This document shows, one piece after another, positions 13,855 to 25,255 of a DNA stretch of 60,000 bases; the stretch's first letter is position 1; each line of letters opens with the position of its first letter. The stretch comes from Polytrichum commune (taxonomy: Eukaryota; Streptophyta; Polytrichopsida; Polytrichales; Polytrichaceae). The notes below the pieces were generated by a model that was given only the letters and a program-made list of their open reading frames with translations, was not told where the DNA came from and ran no database searches. Location of the stretch: assembly GCA_950295325.1 (NCBI GenBank), contig OX485804.1, positions 22,632,001-22,692,000 of the forward strand, read 5' to 3'. The position numbers and the translations under genes are program-made.

Positions 13855-14165
13855 GCAACTTCTTCACGTTCGTTTCTTCTCCTTCTCCGAAGTGTCTTTG
13901 AAGCTCACTCTGAGCATCAGAACATAGGCCGTAACTTATGCATCCAAATTGCGCATTCTTCGCATCCTTCGCTTTGTTGGCTTCTTAATCAGTGTGACAA
14001 TTTGGATACAGTTTCTGTTTATTTGTTTGATCGATCGGCATAGACATTGCGCACGAAGGAGCACGAATAAGTTAGGAGAGGGGACAGAGAAGAGAACCGA
14101 GAGAAAGGCGAGGAGACGATTATTTTCTTCAATTTTGGTTTCGCTTGATTCGGCGGGGAGTGGCC

Positions 14166-14471
14166 ATGGATTGGCAGGGTCAGAAAGTGGCGGAGCAGCT
14201 GATGCAGTACCTGCTTCTCGGATCAGCACTCCTGGCACTTATCGCAGGGTATTTCACAGCCTCCTACAGCAAAATGCTCGTCATCTACCTGGCGGGAGTG
14301 GTGGCGACCTTGGTGGTGGCAGTTCCCAATTGGCCCTGCTTCAATCGCCAACCCTTGCACTGGCTGGAGCCAATGTACGCCGACGTGGCGAGCGTCAGGC
14401 AGCAGAAATCGAAGCAGCAGCAAGTTTCAGCCAAGAAAGGAGTGTCGAAGTCTCAAGCTAATAAGCGATAG
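14166..14471 (+). CDS. SPCS1: Signal peptidase complex subunit 1 (SPC12-like)
   Basis: Small non-catalytic membrane subunit of the endoplasmic reticulum signal peptidase complex. The single-exon frame encodes 101 residues. I chose the ATG at 14166 because plant homologues start MDWQGQK, as here; the frame continues upstream to 14145 but that extension is not conserved. Visible features are the N-terminal MDWQGQKVAEQLMQ segment, two hydrophobic helices at about residues 14-33 and 38-57 separated by a short polar turn, then the family motif VPNWPCFNRQPLHWLEP and a basic, Gln/Lys-rich cytosolic tail. Length and topology fit the family. The 3' end of the gene, including the last codons and stop, is duplicated immediately downstream. 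Confidence 0.94.
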   Translation: MDWQGQKVAEQLMQYLLLGSALLALIAGYFTASYSKMLVIYLAGVVATLVVAVPNWPCFNRQPLHWLEPMYADVASVRQQKSKQQQVSAKKGVSKSQANKR

Positions 14472-15313
14472 GAGAATGTTTGTATTATCAGACTTCTGTT
14501 GTGTAGAATAGTGACATGCCGACGTTTATCGGTGCCAAGTGCATGTATGTGCACGTCTTTGATGCGTGATGCCCACATTGCTCCAGGAAATCATAATTGT
14601 CAATCAGCTACGTGCAATTGGGTGCAGGGAAGCAAATTAGGGTTAGGGTTTTGTTATGAGCGCTGATGGTGATGGTACAGCAAGCTCGATGCTTAACTTA
14701 GCTTTGAACATACTTCACGAGCCTCAGATATTTTCCGAGAATTTGCTGGGGCAATTGGCTTTTCTAGGTGCTTGCAGCTCTTTGCATGGACAGGGGCTTG
14801 TTCTGTTCTCATAATCATTTTACCAGAGGTTCTAATTGGCAAGTTCAATAACATCACATCATGAAATTACTGTCAGTCCCAAGCTAATAAGCGATAGGAG
14901 AATTGTCGTCATTTCAAACTTCTCTTGTGTGGAATAGTGACATGTGGACATGGATTGCCATCTGCATGATGCGCACGTCGTTGATGCGTGATGCCTACAT
15001 TGCTCCGGGAAGTAAGAGTTTCAATCAGCTATGTGCAATTGGGTGACGGGAAGCAAATTAGGGTTTAGGGTTTTGTTATGGGCTTTGATAGTGATGGTAT
15101 AGCAAGCTTGATGGTTAGCTTTGAACATACTGTTAGACATTTGCCGTGAATTTGCTTGTGCAACTGGCTTTTCTTTTTAGAGCAGTGGAAATTGTTACAT
15201 GTAATTGTAGCTCTGGAATGGACAGAGAGGCTTCTACTTTTCTCACAGTCATCACACTAGAGGTCTAATAGGGGAGTCTAATAACATCTCATCATGAAAT
15301 ATAACTTAGTCTC
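14450..15313. repeat. Tandem duplication of the SPCS1 3' end (426-bp unit, two copies)
   Basis: The segment beginning at the last SPCS1 codons (CAAGCTAATAAGCGATAGGA, from 14454) recurs from 14880. Copies run about 14450-14875 and 14876-15313 and stay alignable throughout: a shared GATGCGTGATGCC block, CAGCTA[CT]GTGCAATTGGGTG, AAATTAGGGTT(T)AGGGTTTTG and an ending CATCATGAAAT. Divergence is visible everywhere, so the duplication is old. The second copy keeps the terminal SPCS1 codons and stop in isolation, which shows the breakpoint lay inside the coding sequence. Confidence 0.93.
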
Positions 15314-16608
15314 ATGAACTCAAAAGTGGTTTGCAGATACAAGAAACACCCAAAGGTAGCGAGAATAGTAGCGCATGATGCACAATTTGTCAAGTGAGCT
15401 CAGGGTCCTGATGCTTATATGGTAGACTTCTATGTTGTACCACTTCACTTAGCACAGGAATGTGTTTAGCTAGATTTGGAATCAATCAACCTTTTTTTAC
15501 CCTAGGTTGAGATGATGTACTATGCATGTGACTCAGTTTGGTCGAGTCTCAACGCAAAGGGCTGACCAATAAACCTTTCAAATTTAGGTTGTCGTGTGAA
15601 ATGTTCATAACGTGTTCCAAGACCACGACTACTTCTGACTGAATCAACTTCAAACCAATCTTATGACAATGCGGGATTAAGATTCATAGTGACAGGGCGA
15701 TTTCTTACATGTTCGTGAACCTGTGCAGAAAGTCTCCCTGCCCATATCCTTCAAAGGTGCACTGAAGTTTTCTGCAGATCAATTTGGGACCCAAAATTAT
15801 TTACTCGAATCTTAGCTAATCAACCCTGTATGGAACGACGGAACTCAAGGAATGTTCGCACTCTATTAGTTCGTTCTAAAACTTGAAAGAAAAAGTTGGA
15901 CATGGCAGATACATCGGTCAGGAGATAAGTGGCTCTTCTCACACCCATGTGCAGATAAATTAGGATCTACAGTACATCGATCCTGTATGTATATCAGTGC
16001 GCATTTTGAGTAGGGCAGGTGGTATAGGTTCTGTATCCTTGACAGTGAGACGTACTGTAATAATTTTCATTGAATTGCATGCTGCGGTGTAAATTGCAAG
16101 CATTATTGAGCTTCAGGGGTGGCGACAGTAAAGGTGGAAGAAGTAAGTATGGATCTCTTCTTCCTGTCTTGTACTCGTGTACTGCTCTTCTACGGAGTGA
16201 TGTCCAGAGAGACTTTCTATAATCGCCTGCAGTGCAGTATCATCCCATGAGTCACTCGTTGTTGACTCAGCCTAGCCAACACCCACTTCAAATCTCATCA
16301 GTGAGCTCCGAGTGTGGCCACGACAACTGTACTTCAATTGCGATTTCATTGCTGATCTCAATTCCAAACTGAAAATAGGAGTGGCCACTTGGATAAATTT
16401 AGGGTTAAGGCCTTTTTTCAAGACCTTTCCCCGATGGAAGGGTGCCTTACATTCGCTAAAGATGCCTTTTAAAGGACCTTACTCTGTAAGGCTCTCTCAG
16501 CTTATTTCTTAGTTTTGCAGCCTGGGCCAAAGAAAAGCTTGGTAAAGTAGGGGTTTTAGCATTCTGGTTCGCGTTGCATCGCTCGAGGTGCCATTTTCTT
16601 CCAGGACG
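15314..16608. other. Intergenic spacer and probable promoter of the NTPase-like gene
   Basis: No gene recognised. A telobox-like TTTAGGGTTAAGG lies near 16399, about 210 bp upstream of the next start codon; such motifs are frequent near plant housekeeping promoters. No clear TATA box. Confidence 0.5.
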
Positions 16609-19600
16609 ATGGCCAGGAAGAGGCTGCTGGTGCAGCGCCTCGCCCGCTTCTCTACCCGCTATTTGCACACATCGGCACCTGTCTACGCCGCTCAGACTAA
16701 GGAGGTCACCATTCATCGCCATGGTTCAATCAAAAACGAAAAAAAAAACACTCGGCATTGTAGGGATATGTGGGTTCGATTGTTTTGCGATGGAGGATGT
16801 GTATCGGAAGTTGCTCCTCAGGGCGTCAAAGCTCTTGCAGGGTGTAGGGTTTAGGGTTTTAGTGTGCCGATGCTGGGTTTCGGTGTGAGGGCGAAGGATC
16901 GGCTCCTCTGCCTGAAGGCATATGAATCTTTGCTTTTGGCCAAGTACTTTGTGGGATTGAGCAGCCTGGATAATTCTGTGCTCTGTCTTCTCAGGTTTTG
17001 TCGAGCGCCCTTGTAGATTCTCAGCAGGAGACAACTACTAATAAAAAATGGAAGGTGGTTCGTCGGCCTCTTTTGGACATGGAATTACGGCGATATGCAC
17101 AGTCTCCGGTGGTTCCACAAGCCCTGATTTTACATGGCCCTCGGGGGGTGGGAAAACGCACCACTGTGGAAGGTTTGTCATCAATCTTGTCTGTTTTGAT
17201 GTTCTTTGCATGCTTGAGTAAAGCTTCTTATGATCTGCAATTCAATTTCAAGTCATATTGAACATTGATATGCCTTTGTGGTTTTAATTACTCGTTTTTG
17301 TTTGTGTTTTCAATGCTTGCACTTGTGATGCATGCATTGGCCATTCAAGAACATTTCAAATAAATGCCCACGACATGATGGTGCAAAATTGTGTTAAATG
17401 CACGCTGCAGTTAAATACAAAGTGCTTCAAATGCTAGGGCCTGAATTGCAGGGCTGCTGCAGGATTGGAGGGCACCTCCCCATGCTGTTGCTTATGTGGA
17501 TTTACTTTCACAGGAGAAAACCCCTCCTTGGGCACTCATTCAAGACTATCCTACTACATCGGGCGTCTTAAAGGAAGGGAAGAGTGATTTGAGGTGGATT
17601 CGCCGTAATTTGGACGAAGGTCTTGAGTCGCTTGCAATTCAGGCAGTTCAAGTGGGCTGTTTGAAAGGCAAGAATGTGTATGATTTTTTAGTTGAGCACC
17701 ACACCTTTGATGGTGCACTATCACGGTTTTTGGGAGCTCAAACCACAGGCAGTGGAGGACTTGCTGAAGTGTCCTGTTCTGGGGAAACTAAGCAGATGTG
17801 GCAGGATGCTCTTCGGTACATGAGAAGGATTCCTGGGATTGCAGGCCACCTCACCAATGTTGGAGGCTCTGGAGTCATTAATGATGTTATACGCAGAGTT
17901 TTGGAATGTCCAGACAAAGAGTCCCTCGACACAATTCTACCTAATGAAGTCGGCAGAAAGACAGTAAAAAAACAGATGGGTATGCTCCATAGCACCAGTT
18001 GATTTTAAATCGCAAGCTGCAGTTTGTTGTCAAGATTGTACCTCTGTTACCTCAGAGCAAGAGGCTTTCTTGCAACTGCACAGTACACAGCCAGTGCGCT
18101 CTTGCTGTACTGAAAACTAAAGAGCAGGATTCTGGCAGGCCCAGATGGACAAGCTGCTATGAAGGAGAATGCAGTGCTAGCCCTGGCTCTTGCTAAGCAT
18201 TTGCTGCAAATTCAAGAAAATTTGAGGACTTCTGCTGGTTCTCAGAGACGTAGTCAAGGTTTGATCCCTAAAGGTCTCGTTGATGCAGCCATAAGTTGGC
18301 CAATGCTTTTATTTGAGCTTGTGTCATGGGCAACTCAAGAAGGTCTTTTCCAGGTGAGCAGACCCTGGCCACTTTGACTTGCTCAAATTGTGCATGACTG
18401 GCAAAACATTGGTGATGAGATTGAACCAATTCTTGGGAGTATCTTTCTGATAAGTGGTTTACAACCCTGTCTTGGAAACCAACAATATTATTACTACGAG
18501 TCAAGTGTGGTCCCAAGTCCCTTGGGAATAAGATGCAATAGAAGTAGAATCAGTTGCATGCATTTGCTCACAAGATCTAAAAATTGCCTTTTTAGCATAT
18601 ACAACAGCAAAGCAAGTAAGTAAATGCTGGGAAAACATTTTTGATTGATTTGAATTAGCTCTGTTACTTCAGTTTGAAACAAGTTTTGACTCATTGTCAT
18701 ATTGTCAATTGCAATATATGTATTTTGACAGCCGAAATTGGTAATTAATGGCCTCGAGATTTTGCGCAATGCTCCCATGGGAATAGGAGGCCTTGATGGT
18801 GCATCGTACCATGATGGATTGCTTCTACGATTAGTTAATACCAGCATTTCTCAAGGCTCTTTCCCAGTTATTCTTGTATCATCAGACAGGTACCCAAATG
18901 CCCTTTTCCAGGCGACAACAAGCTGGCAAGTAGTTGTACTAGATGCTTGTAATTCTGAGTATTGTGTTGAATTCCAAAAGGAGTTCCTCTCCATGTTGCA
19001 AGGGAATTGACCTGGGACAAGGCGGCTGCATCATTAAACCTTGAAATGATCTGCTTAAAATATGGACCCAAACTACTGCACTGTTATAACTACCAGGATT
19101 CTTTCACAATGTGTCAAATTTAAGAAGGAATTGGAACAATTGACATGGATTTTGTGTGTGCAGCTATTATTCCTGGCAATTAGGTGAGGACTTTGGCAGC
19201 ACCGACACATTTGTTTATAGCGAGGTAATATCTCAACTAGATTGCAACTATAGAATTACATATACTTTGTGATTATGGATGAGATATTGTATGCATTAAA
19301 AGTGCTCTGGGTGTTATGGTTTCCATAAGTTGCGGGCCTATGGTTGTAGCTGTTAGTGCTTGTCTTTTGTTTGGTGCTCCAAGAGCAGCATGGAATTGCA
19401 ACCTATCTTAATTGTCAGTAAGTACACTAGATATTCCTATTAGTGTAGGTGGAACCTTAATGCGGGCCACTCTAATTGTCCACTCAGGGTGGAAATAACA
19501 AGTAACATGGGCCTAAGACCCCAGGTCTTCCCCCTAAGTCTCCATGGAGACTTCCGACCAGGACAGAGTTTCATGACAGCCTAGTTCCAGGACAAAAGTA

Positions 19601-21804
19601 ACATAAAATAAAATAGTCATCCACATCAACTTCCTAGAAAAACATTTTATGTGGCCCACACTAATCTAAAACTACAGATTTGGCAGGGGTTGAAGAATAA
19701 CGTAGCCCGCATTAATCCTCATTATGGGAATTGAATGTGGGCTCTAGAGAAATACTATGGCCCACACTATTTACTGTAGCTGTTAAGGTTATATTTTGTT
19801 TTTTTGTAAGTTGAGAGAATGACTTAACAACAGTGACATTGGTGTATTGGGGATAATGGTGGGTTGATTCTCTCAGGTTTTTGGTTGGACACCTAAAGAA
19901 GCTGCTATTCATCTAGTCCCAGGTGTGTTTAGTGCAGATGAGGTACATATACTGCCTTCCTGTTTGCAGTCAGCTTATTGTAGTTCTGTGTATATTGGAT
20001 GATTCATAAGACTTTGTGTTGCACGTACTCTGGTTCTGAATCTTGTGGAGTCCTTGTCACTTTCTTTGAATTTGATTGCTGATTCTTGGCTTTTGTGGCT
20101 TATCTAGTGCTAGGTGTTTTGGGAAGGAAGGTTGTTACCTGGACTAATAGAAAGTTTCAGTGGAAAGTGGTTGCAGCTGTGTTAGGACCCAATCCACGAC
20201 ATCTTGTGGAGCTGCAGAGCATCCGACACAGCCAAGCTTTCTCTGAGTATGGACATCTTCCTCTCATAGCTCTCTTATATTTACATTCTTTTATTGTCTT
20301 CATTGCCATGCTGGTTACATGGGCGCAGGTCTAGCGTTGACTTGGATTCTTCAAAGATATATGTCATTGGGTCAGCTACTCATAACTTGTTAGGGAGACA
20401 GGTCTATCTGTCAAGCTAATTTGGGACATCACAAATAGCTGTCAATAACAGCTGTAGTTGGTCTTTATGCAGGCGTATGAAAGAGGATGATTCAACAGAT
20501 ATAGAAGATTGCATTGACCTCTACTTATCATACTTACAGGTACGGAATATTTACCAAACCATGGGAAGGCTATCACAGGAATCTCTGTAGTTAGGTGCAG
20601 AGAAATGAAAGTTTTGATGTTCTGGCTCCCTCTTTCAAATTATGCAGTTTTGAACATGTAGATTGGCATGTTGGATGAATATATTTGTGCTGTGCCGGTC
20701 CATGTAGCTGAGGGGTGCAGCATTTATCATCTAACCTGAATAATGCATCAGCTCTACATGTCTATGCCTCACTGGATTTTGCAGGTTGCATTTTGTTTCT
20801 GTTAAACTGAAAATATTTACCTGGATTAAGGTTAAACCTCTCTTTGGAAATTGGAAAAGATGATAAAAGAATTGGTGCTATACCTCGAATTTCTTCCTAT
20901 GCTTTAAGTCTTATTCTGCTTGATTCAGTAGCTCCTTGAATGTACATGCAGGTTACTGTAGTTGATCCAGCAATGGAGGTGGCCATGAAATTATTGAAGA
21001 ACTTTGCTGACAAAGCTATAAAAGGCCACATTGATGGTCAGTTGTTCCGGCATGGGGCACCCTGGAGGAACTTTCCCAAAACTGATGATGCAAAGAAGCA
21101 GCAGTGGGCAAGACTGCAGCTTATGGATTTCCTTGAGGCCCTAGGAAATGCAGAATTTGGGGTAAGGCGATAGTAATATAATTGGTCTATTTTGGTACCA
21201 ATTTGTGTGTGTGTGTGTGTATGTGTTATGATTTGTAGGTATGTGTGTAAGGATCTGAAAAGTTTTGGCTTTGTCTACAGGTAAATTACTTTGGAGGTGG
21301 TTTAGAGCTTTTGGACGACCCAGCAGCTCATGTTCTAGTACAGGTTGGATTGCTACACCTTTGTGGTACACAACAGTTTGTGGACCTCTCTGCTTTCATA
21401 TAAGATATTAGGCTATAAAGTTATCTTTTATTATCTCAATTATGATGCGCTTATTACTTAATTGAACGATTGTGCACGTTGTGGCATGTTCACAGGTGGG
21501 AGTTCTCTATCAACAGAGGGCATCCCCTTACATAAGGCCAACATCTCGTGCCATTCTGCGGTGCTTGACTCGATGGTAATTTTCTGAATCCAAACTGTGA
21601 ATTTAATCAGCAAACTTGAAGAGTAAATTTGGAAGATAAATTTAGTGAGAAATATAAGAAAGTCCTATTACAAATGGTGTGTTGTTTGGTGTGTGCAGGC
21701 TTGTCAAGGAAAAGCTACAATCAAGTCCATCAGACAAGGTCAAATTTCAATGGCACCGCTTGATACGGGGTAGATACTATCGACATCTGATGTTGGAGTC
21801 GTGA
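16609..21804 (+). CDS. P-loop NTPase-like protein with probable mitochondrial presequence
   Basis: Thirteen exons join in phase with GT-AG introns: 16609-16704, 16995-17172, 17452-17979, 18139-18353, 18732-18889, 19164-19224, 19877-19942, 20161-20246, 20473-20539, 20952-21161, 21281-21343, 21496-21575, 21699-21804, giving 637 residues. Exon 1 (32 residues) is Arg-rich with no acidic residue until its last codon, typical of a mitochondrial targeting peptide. Residues 80-89 read GPRGVGKRTT, a Walker A-like loop in which the usual Ser/Thr after Lys86 is Arg. The Walker B-like strand at 342-350 (LVINGLEIL) lacks the usual Asp. A hydrophobic strand PVILVSSD follows. From memory it resembles an uncharacterised plant P-loop NTPase family with AAA/STAND-like folds; no function is assigned. 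The degenerate motifs suggest weak or no ATP hydrolysis. Exon 8 ends at TCTGA before GTATGG; other donors there break the phase. Confidence 0.85.
19458..19720. repeat. Possible small inverted-repeat element in an intron of the NTPase-like gene
   Basis: Inside intron 6 (19225-19876), TTAATGCGGGCCAC near 19459 is mirrored by GTAGCCCGCATTAA near 19704 (one mismatch in 14). GTGGGCC-type strings recur between them. No target-site duplication was recognised, so a decayed MITE is only one explanation. Confidence 0.35.
21205..21222. repeat. GT microsatellite in an intron
   Basis: A (GT)n tract in the intron between exons 10 and 11 of the NTPase-like gene, with no effect on the reading frame. Confidence 0.85.
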
Positions 21805-22544
21805 TCCTTTTCACACTCTCATCTGTCTGATAATGGGGCTGTCAACAATTCCAAAATCACATTTTTGTGGTTATCTTGGACTTTGACAATTCTCCTCATT
21901 TCCATGCTAGTTGCTTACATCAGTCATAATTTGGTGATAGTAGTACATGCAGTCACCACAATAGCAACCTCCTGATAAAATACACAGGACTCGGCTTGAA
22001 TTGTGGGTCAATCTCACAAACTTATTTGGAAATGAGCCTATGAATGAGTATTTGAGAGGTAACAAGTAGTGACAGTACTGGAAGTTCTAAGCCAATGGGA
22101 AAATGATTCTCTGGAGTTTAGAAAAGAAATGATTGTGAGGCCGGTGTCGGGCACCATGTTACAGGTCCCTTGAAAACAGTAAAACATGCAAAATGTTAGA
22201 TTTTTCAAATTATCCAGTTTTGGTGCACTGTGGTTCAGATTGTGGGTAATGCCTTTTCAAGATAGTTAATAGACAATGAAGATGATTGCTTGTGAATTGT
22301 GTCCAAGATAGAGAACAAGAGGGTCGGCTCGACCACATCATTTCATTTTTCCCGTGCAAATTCTATTATTACAGGACTTATGTGGGATCTGGATACTGGA
22401 GGGGGCCTTTACAACAATTTCCTTTGACAGATAATGCCTTCTTGTAAAGTACATTAACACAATTTCTTCAAAGAAGGTCCATACGTTTCTATGCAGTCGT
22501 CGCTTTTACAGTTAAGTTATTAATGGGTGCTTTCTCCAACTACG
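21805..22544. other. 3' flank of the NTPase-like gene
   Basis: Presumed 3' untranslated region and spacer. No further coding sequence, RNA gene or element boundary recognised. Confidence 0.5.
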
Positions 22545-22924
22545 CTGATTATCCCAATTAGTGCGTGTGGTACTAATTCCCGAAACACACACTATTTTGC
22601 CAAGTCTCAAAATTAGTGAGGTCTGAATTTTTTACTGAGTGATACTAAATTCATGAATACACGCTCATTCACCATACATTTCAAGAAAATTGTACATGAA
22701 AAGTGAAGAGTGCCATTATGAATAGTGTTGGTATTGTCAATGAATAGCGTTTCTATTCATTATTCATTGCATAGTGAATAGTATAATTTTGGTGAGTAGT
22801 GCCAAGATGAAGAATGCTTTCTTGATCTTTTGGTGGCACTAATTTCATAGCGTAAAGATATTTAGTATCACCTTCACTAGTTTCCCACTTACTATTAGCC
22901 CTCCCTCACTAATTTGGATAATCA
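22545..22924. mobile_element. Candidate MITE with 18-bp terminal inverted repeats
   Basis: TGATTATCCCAATTAGTG at 22545-22562 is the inverse of CACTAATTTGGATAATCA at 22907-22924 with one mismatch, enclosing about 380 bp of AT-rich non-coding sequence. Size and AT content fit a non-autonomous DNA transposon. I do not see a clear target-site duplication, so the superfamily is open. Confidence 0.55.
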
Positions 22925-23037
22925 ATGTATCCCACCCTCCTAGGATACGAAACATCTTATTAGTAAAAGATGATGAGTTGTAGCCACTTTCCTCACAATT
23001 TATGGTCTCCTACAAATGTCTTATTCACCCAAAATGG

Positions 23038-23098
23038 GTCCAATTAAAGACAAATAAGTAGATTAGGCACGTCTACCTTAAGTAGGGACTTTCCTAAC
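23038..23098. repeat. Left arm of a distant inverted repeat
   Basis: Reverse-complemented, this 60-bp segment aligns with 25200-25255; the best-matching part is CTTAAGGTAGACGTGCCTAA against CTTAAGGTAGACATGCCTAA, followed by a shared TTAATTGGAC/TTAAATTGGAC end. Two related sequences in opposite orientation 2.1 kb apart suggest ends of an eroded element or two insertions of one family. Confidence 0.6.
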
Positions 23099-24110
23099 AA
23101 GGTTTCAGGAGGCTTCAACATGTGCAACCAATATGACAAATGGGATCCAGACAAAGCGCCTTTGGGTGAACAAAACTCGACTATTTGAACAAATAACAGT
23201 TTTAAGATTCAAGATCTTTGTGGGCTCGATCACATTGGCCAGTTCTGACACCATCTGTCAACATCTCTAGCTACAAATAATTTGAAAAGTGGTGAGCCAA
23301 CATCTATTTCTCAAACATAATCCCCAACAATTTCACCGCTGAAACTGGACATGCATTTTGGTATGATTGGGCCATGTGTCTGAAGAGTAAGTTGGTAATT
23401 ATGAGGAACTTCACATTCAATAAAGATGCAAATTGAGAAACATGAAACTGTTCACCTTGGTGATCCAAGTATTGATCACTATTTGATGATTTGAACATTA
23501 GAGCGAGACAATTATGTAATAATGCATATTGTGGGAAATAGGGTGGCTTACCATGGGCAACCTTATTAGTCTAGCCCACATTATACACCATCCCACACGA
23601 AAATAGTGTGCAACTCTATCCACACTTGTCATGTTCTTGTGATATATGCATCTTCTTCTGGGTTGGAGGTCTCTCAAATGTGCATTAATTTTGATCGAAT
23701 ATAAACTACCGTAATCTACAACATGGACATTTCATTTTTCTTTAAGTATTATGGGTCGGTAAATAGTGTGCACCAAAAGGATTATCTTTGATATTCAATG
23801 TGTACAAATAACTTGATGTAATTGGTCTACGATATTTTTCATAATCTTTATAATTAGCGTTAGATGAAATCAAAAATCAAAAATTCAAGAATTTAAAAAA
23901 AATGCAAGTAATTCTTCAACAAGTAGTCGCTTAGTACAAGCGCATTCCAAATTAGTTTATTGGCTCTGTCTGTAGGACATAGACTATGCATCAACTACTT
24001 TGTTTCAAGAGCAAATTTCCTAACCACTTTGTGTTCACACTTGGACATTACTTGTTCCTACTATTTTCGGTCCAAATTATTAAACGTGGATGTTAACTAT
24101 AGTTTTTTTT

Positions 24111-24129
24111 ATATATATATATATATATA
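24111..24129. repeat. TA microsatellite between GTTAACTATAG repeats
   Basis: An (AT)n tract flanked on both sides by the near-palindromic string GTTAACTATAG, with a further TAGTTGACTATAG at about 24169. The neighbourhood is likely to extrude cruciforms. Confidence 0.7.
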
Positions 24130-24838
24130 GTTAACTATAGTTGCTCCCTAAAATATATTTAAAAATATAGTTGACTATAGTTATTTTGGTAGTTGTTAAT
24201 TATTTATTTTAAAGTTTTTGGATGATAAATGAGTAGCTTTAGTCCTTGACCCGCATTTGAGAAGAATGTACACAAAATCCAAGAAAGGTTTGGTTATAGG
24301 TATAGTAAATAATCATGGATTGGCATAAGCAAAGTGGACAACTACAGTTGTAGTCTTTCGCAAGAAAGGACAGAGCTTCACGGTGCTACCATTTTTTTGT
24401 TTACAACTTTGTGCTAGACATTAGCAAGTGCAAAGATAGCAAAGTCCGTTTAATACCTGCTTACTTTAATCATCTCACACTAATTGTGAGTTTCATAATG
24501 TAACAAACCTCCCACAGGTTTGCCACCGATTTTCATAATAACAACTATCAATCAAAATGATGAGTTGAAGAACTCAATTTATTTTCTTTGTAACGTTTAA
24601 TTGGAATCATAGACCAATTAGATCTTGGTCTAAGCTCAACCACACAATCATAGGAGAGAGCAAAAAGATCCTCTCTCCTCCCCCAAGCTTCCTCTTATGC
24701 CAATGGTATTACTTTATTTTCTATTTCCAAATATAGTGAAAACATTATATTCATAGCTCTATCTTTAGTTCCACTATGAATCTTCTATCTTTGGTTCTTC
24801 TAGAACCTTCTTCCATCTTTTAACCCAATCACATTCTT

Positions 24839-25110
24839 CCAGTTGGAATTGCCTAATTCCAACTTGATTCATCTATTGACTAAGAGTTGTCTAACTCCAA
24901 TGAATAGCATCCAACTTTCACTTTCTAAATATAGAGTGGGTTAACTCCAATGCACCTCATCCAGAGTTGTCTAACTCTTGTGCAAATGTTCTCAATATGG
25001 AATGGTCTAATTCCAGTGCATTAAATGTGGTGTTGTCTAACTTCAGTGTACATGTTGTCAATCTGGAGTTGTCTTGCTCCAATCCATCCATCTTCAATTG
25101 TGAATTGTCT
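24839..25110. repeat. Array of short hairpins with a constant GTCT-type loop
   Basis: About eight degenerate units of roughly 30-50 bp, each a short inverted repeat around a GTCT or GCCT loop: AGTTGGAATT-GCCT-AATTCCAACT (24841-24864), GAGTT-GTCT-AACTC (24884-24897 and 24964-24977), GGAAT...ATTCC (24999-25014), GGAG...CTCC (25065-25080). Stem sequences differ between units yet remain self-complementary. Confidence 0.75.
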
Positions 25111-25199
25111 TGCTCCCATCATCCTCTACTTACACATTGGCACATGTGGTTAGAATATTCAATCATTAATCAATATTTCTAGTCCTACGAGGACCGGGT

Positions 25200-25255
25200 G
25201 TTAAGGCCCTCTTAAGGTAGACATGCCTAATTCGGCTACTCATCTTAAATTGGAC
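25200..25255. repeat. Right arm of a distant inverted repeat
   Basis: Partner of 23038-23098 in opposite orientation; see that entry. It begins GTTAAGGCCCTCTTAAGGTA and ends TTAAATTGGAC. Confidence 0.6.
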
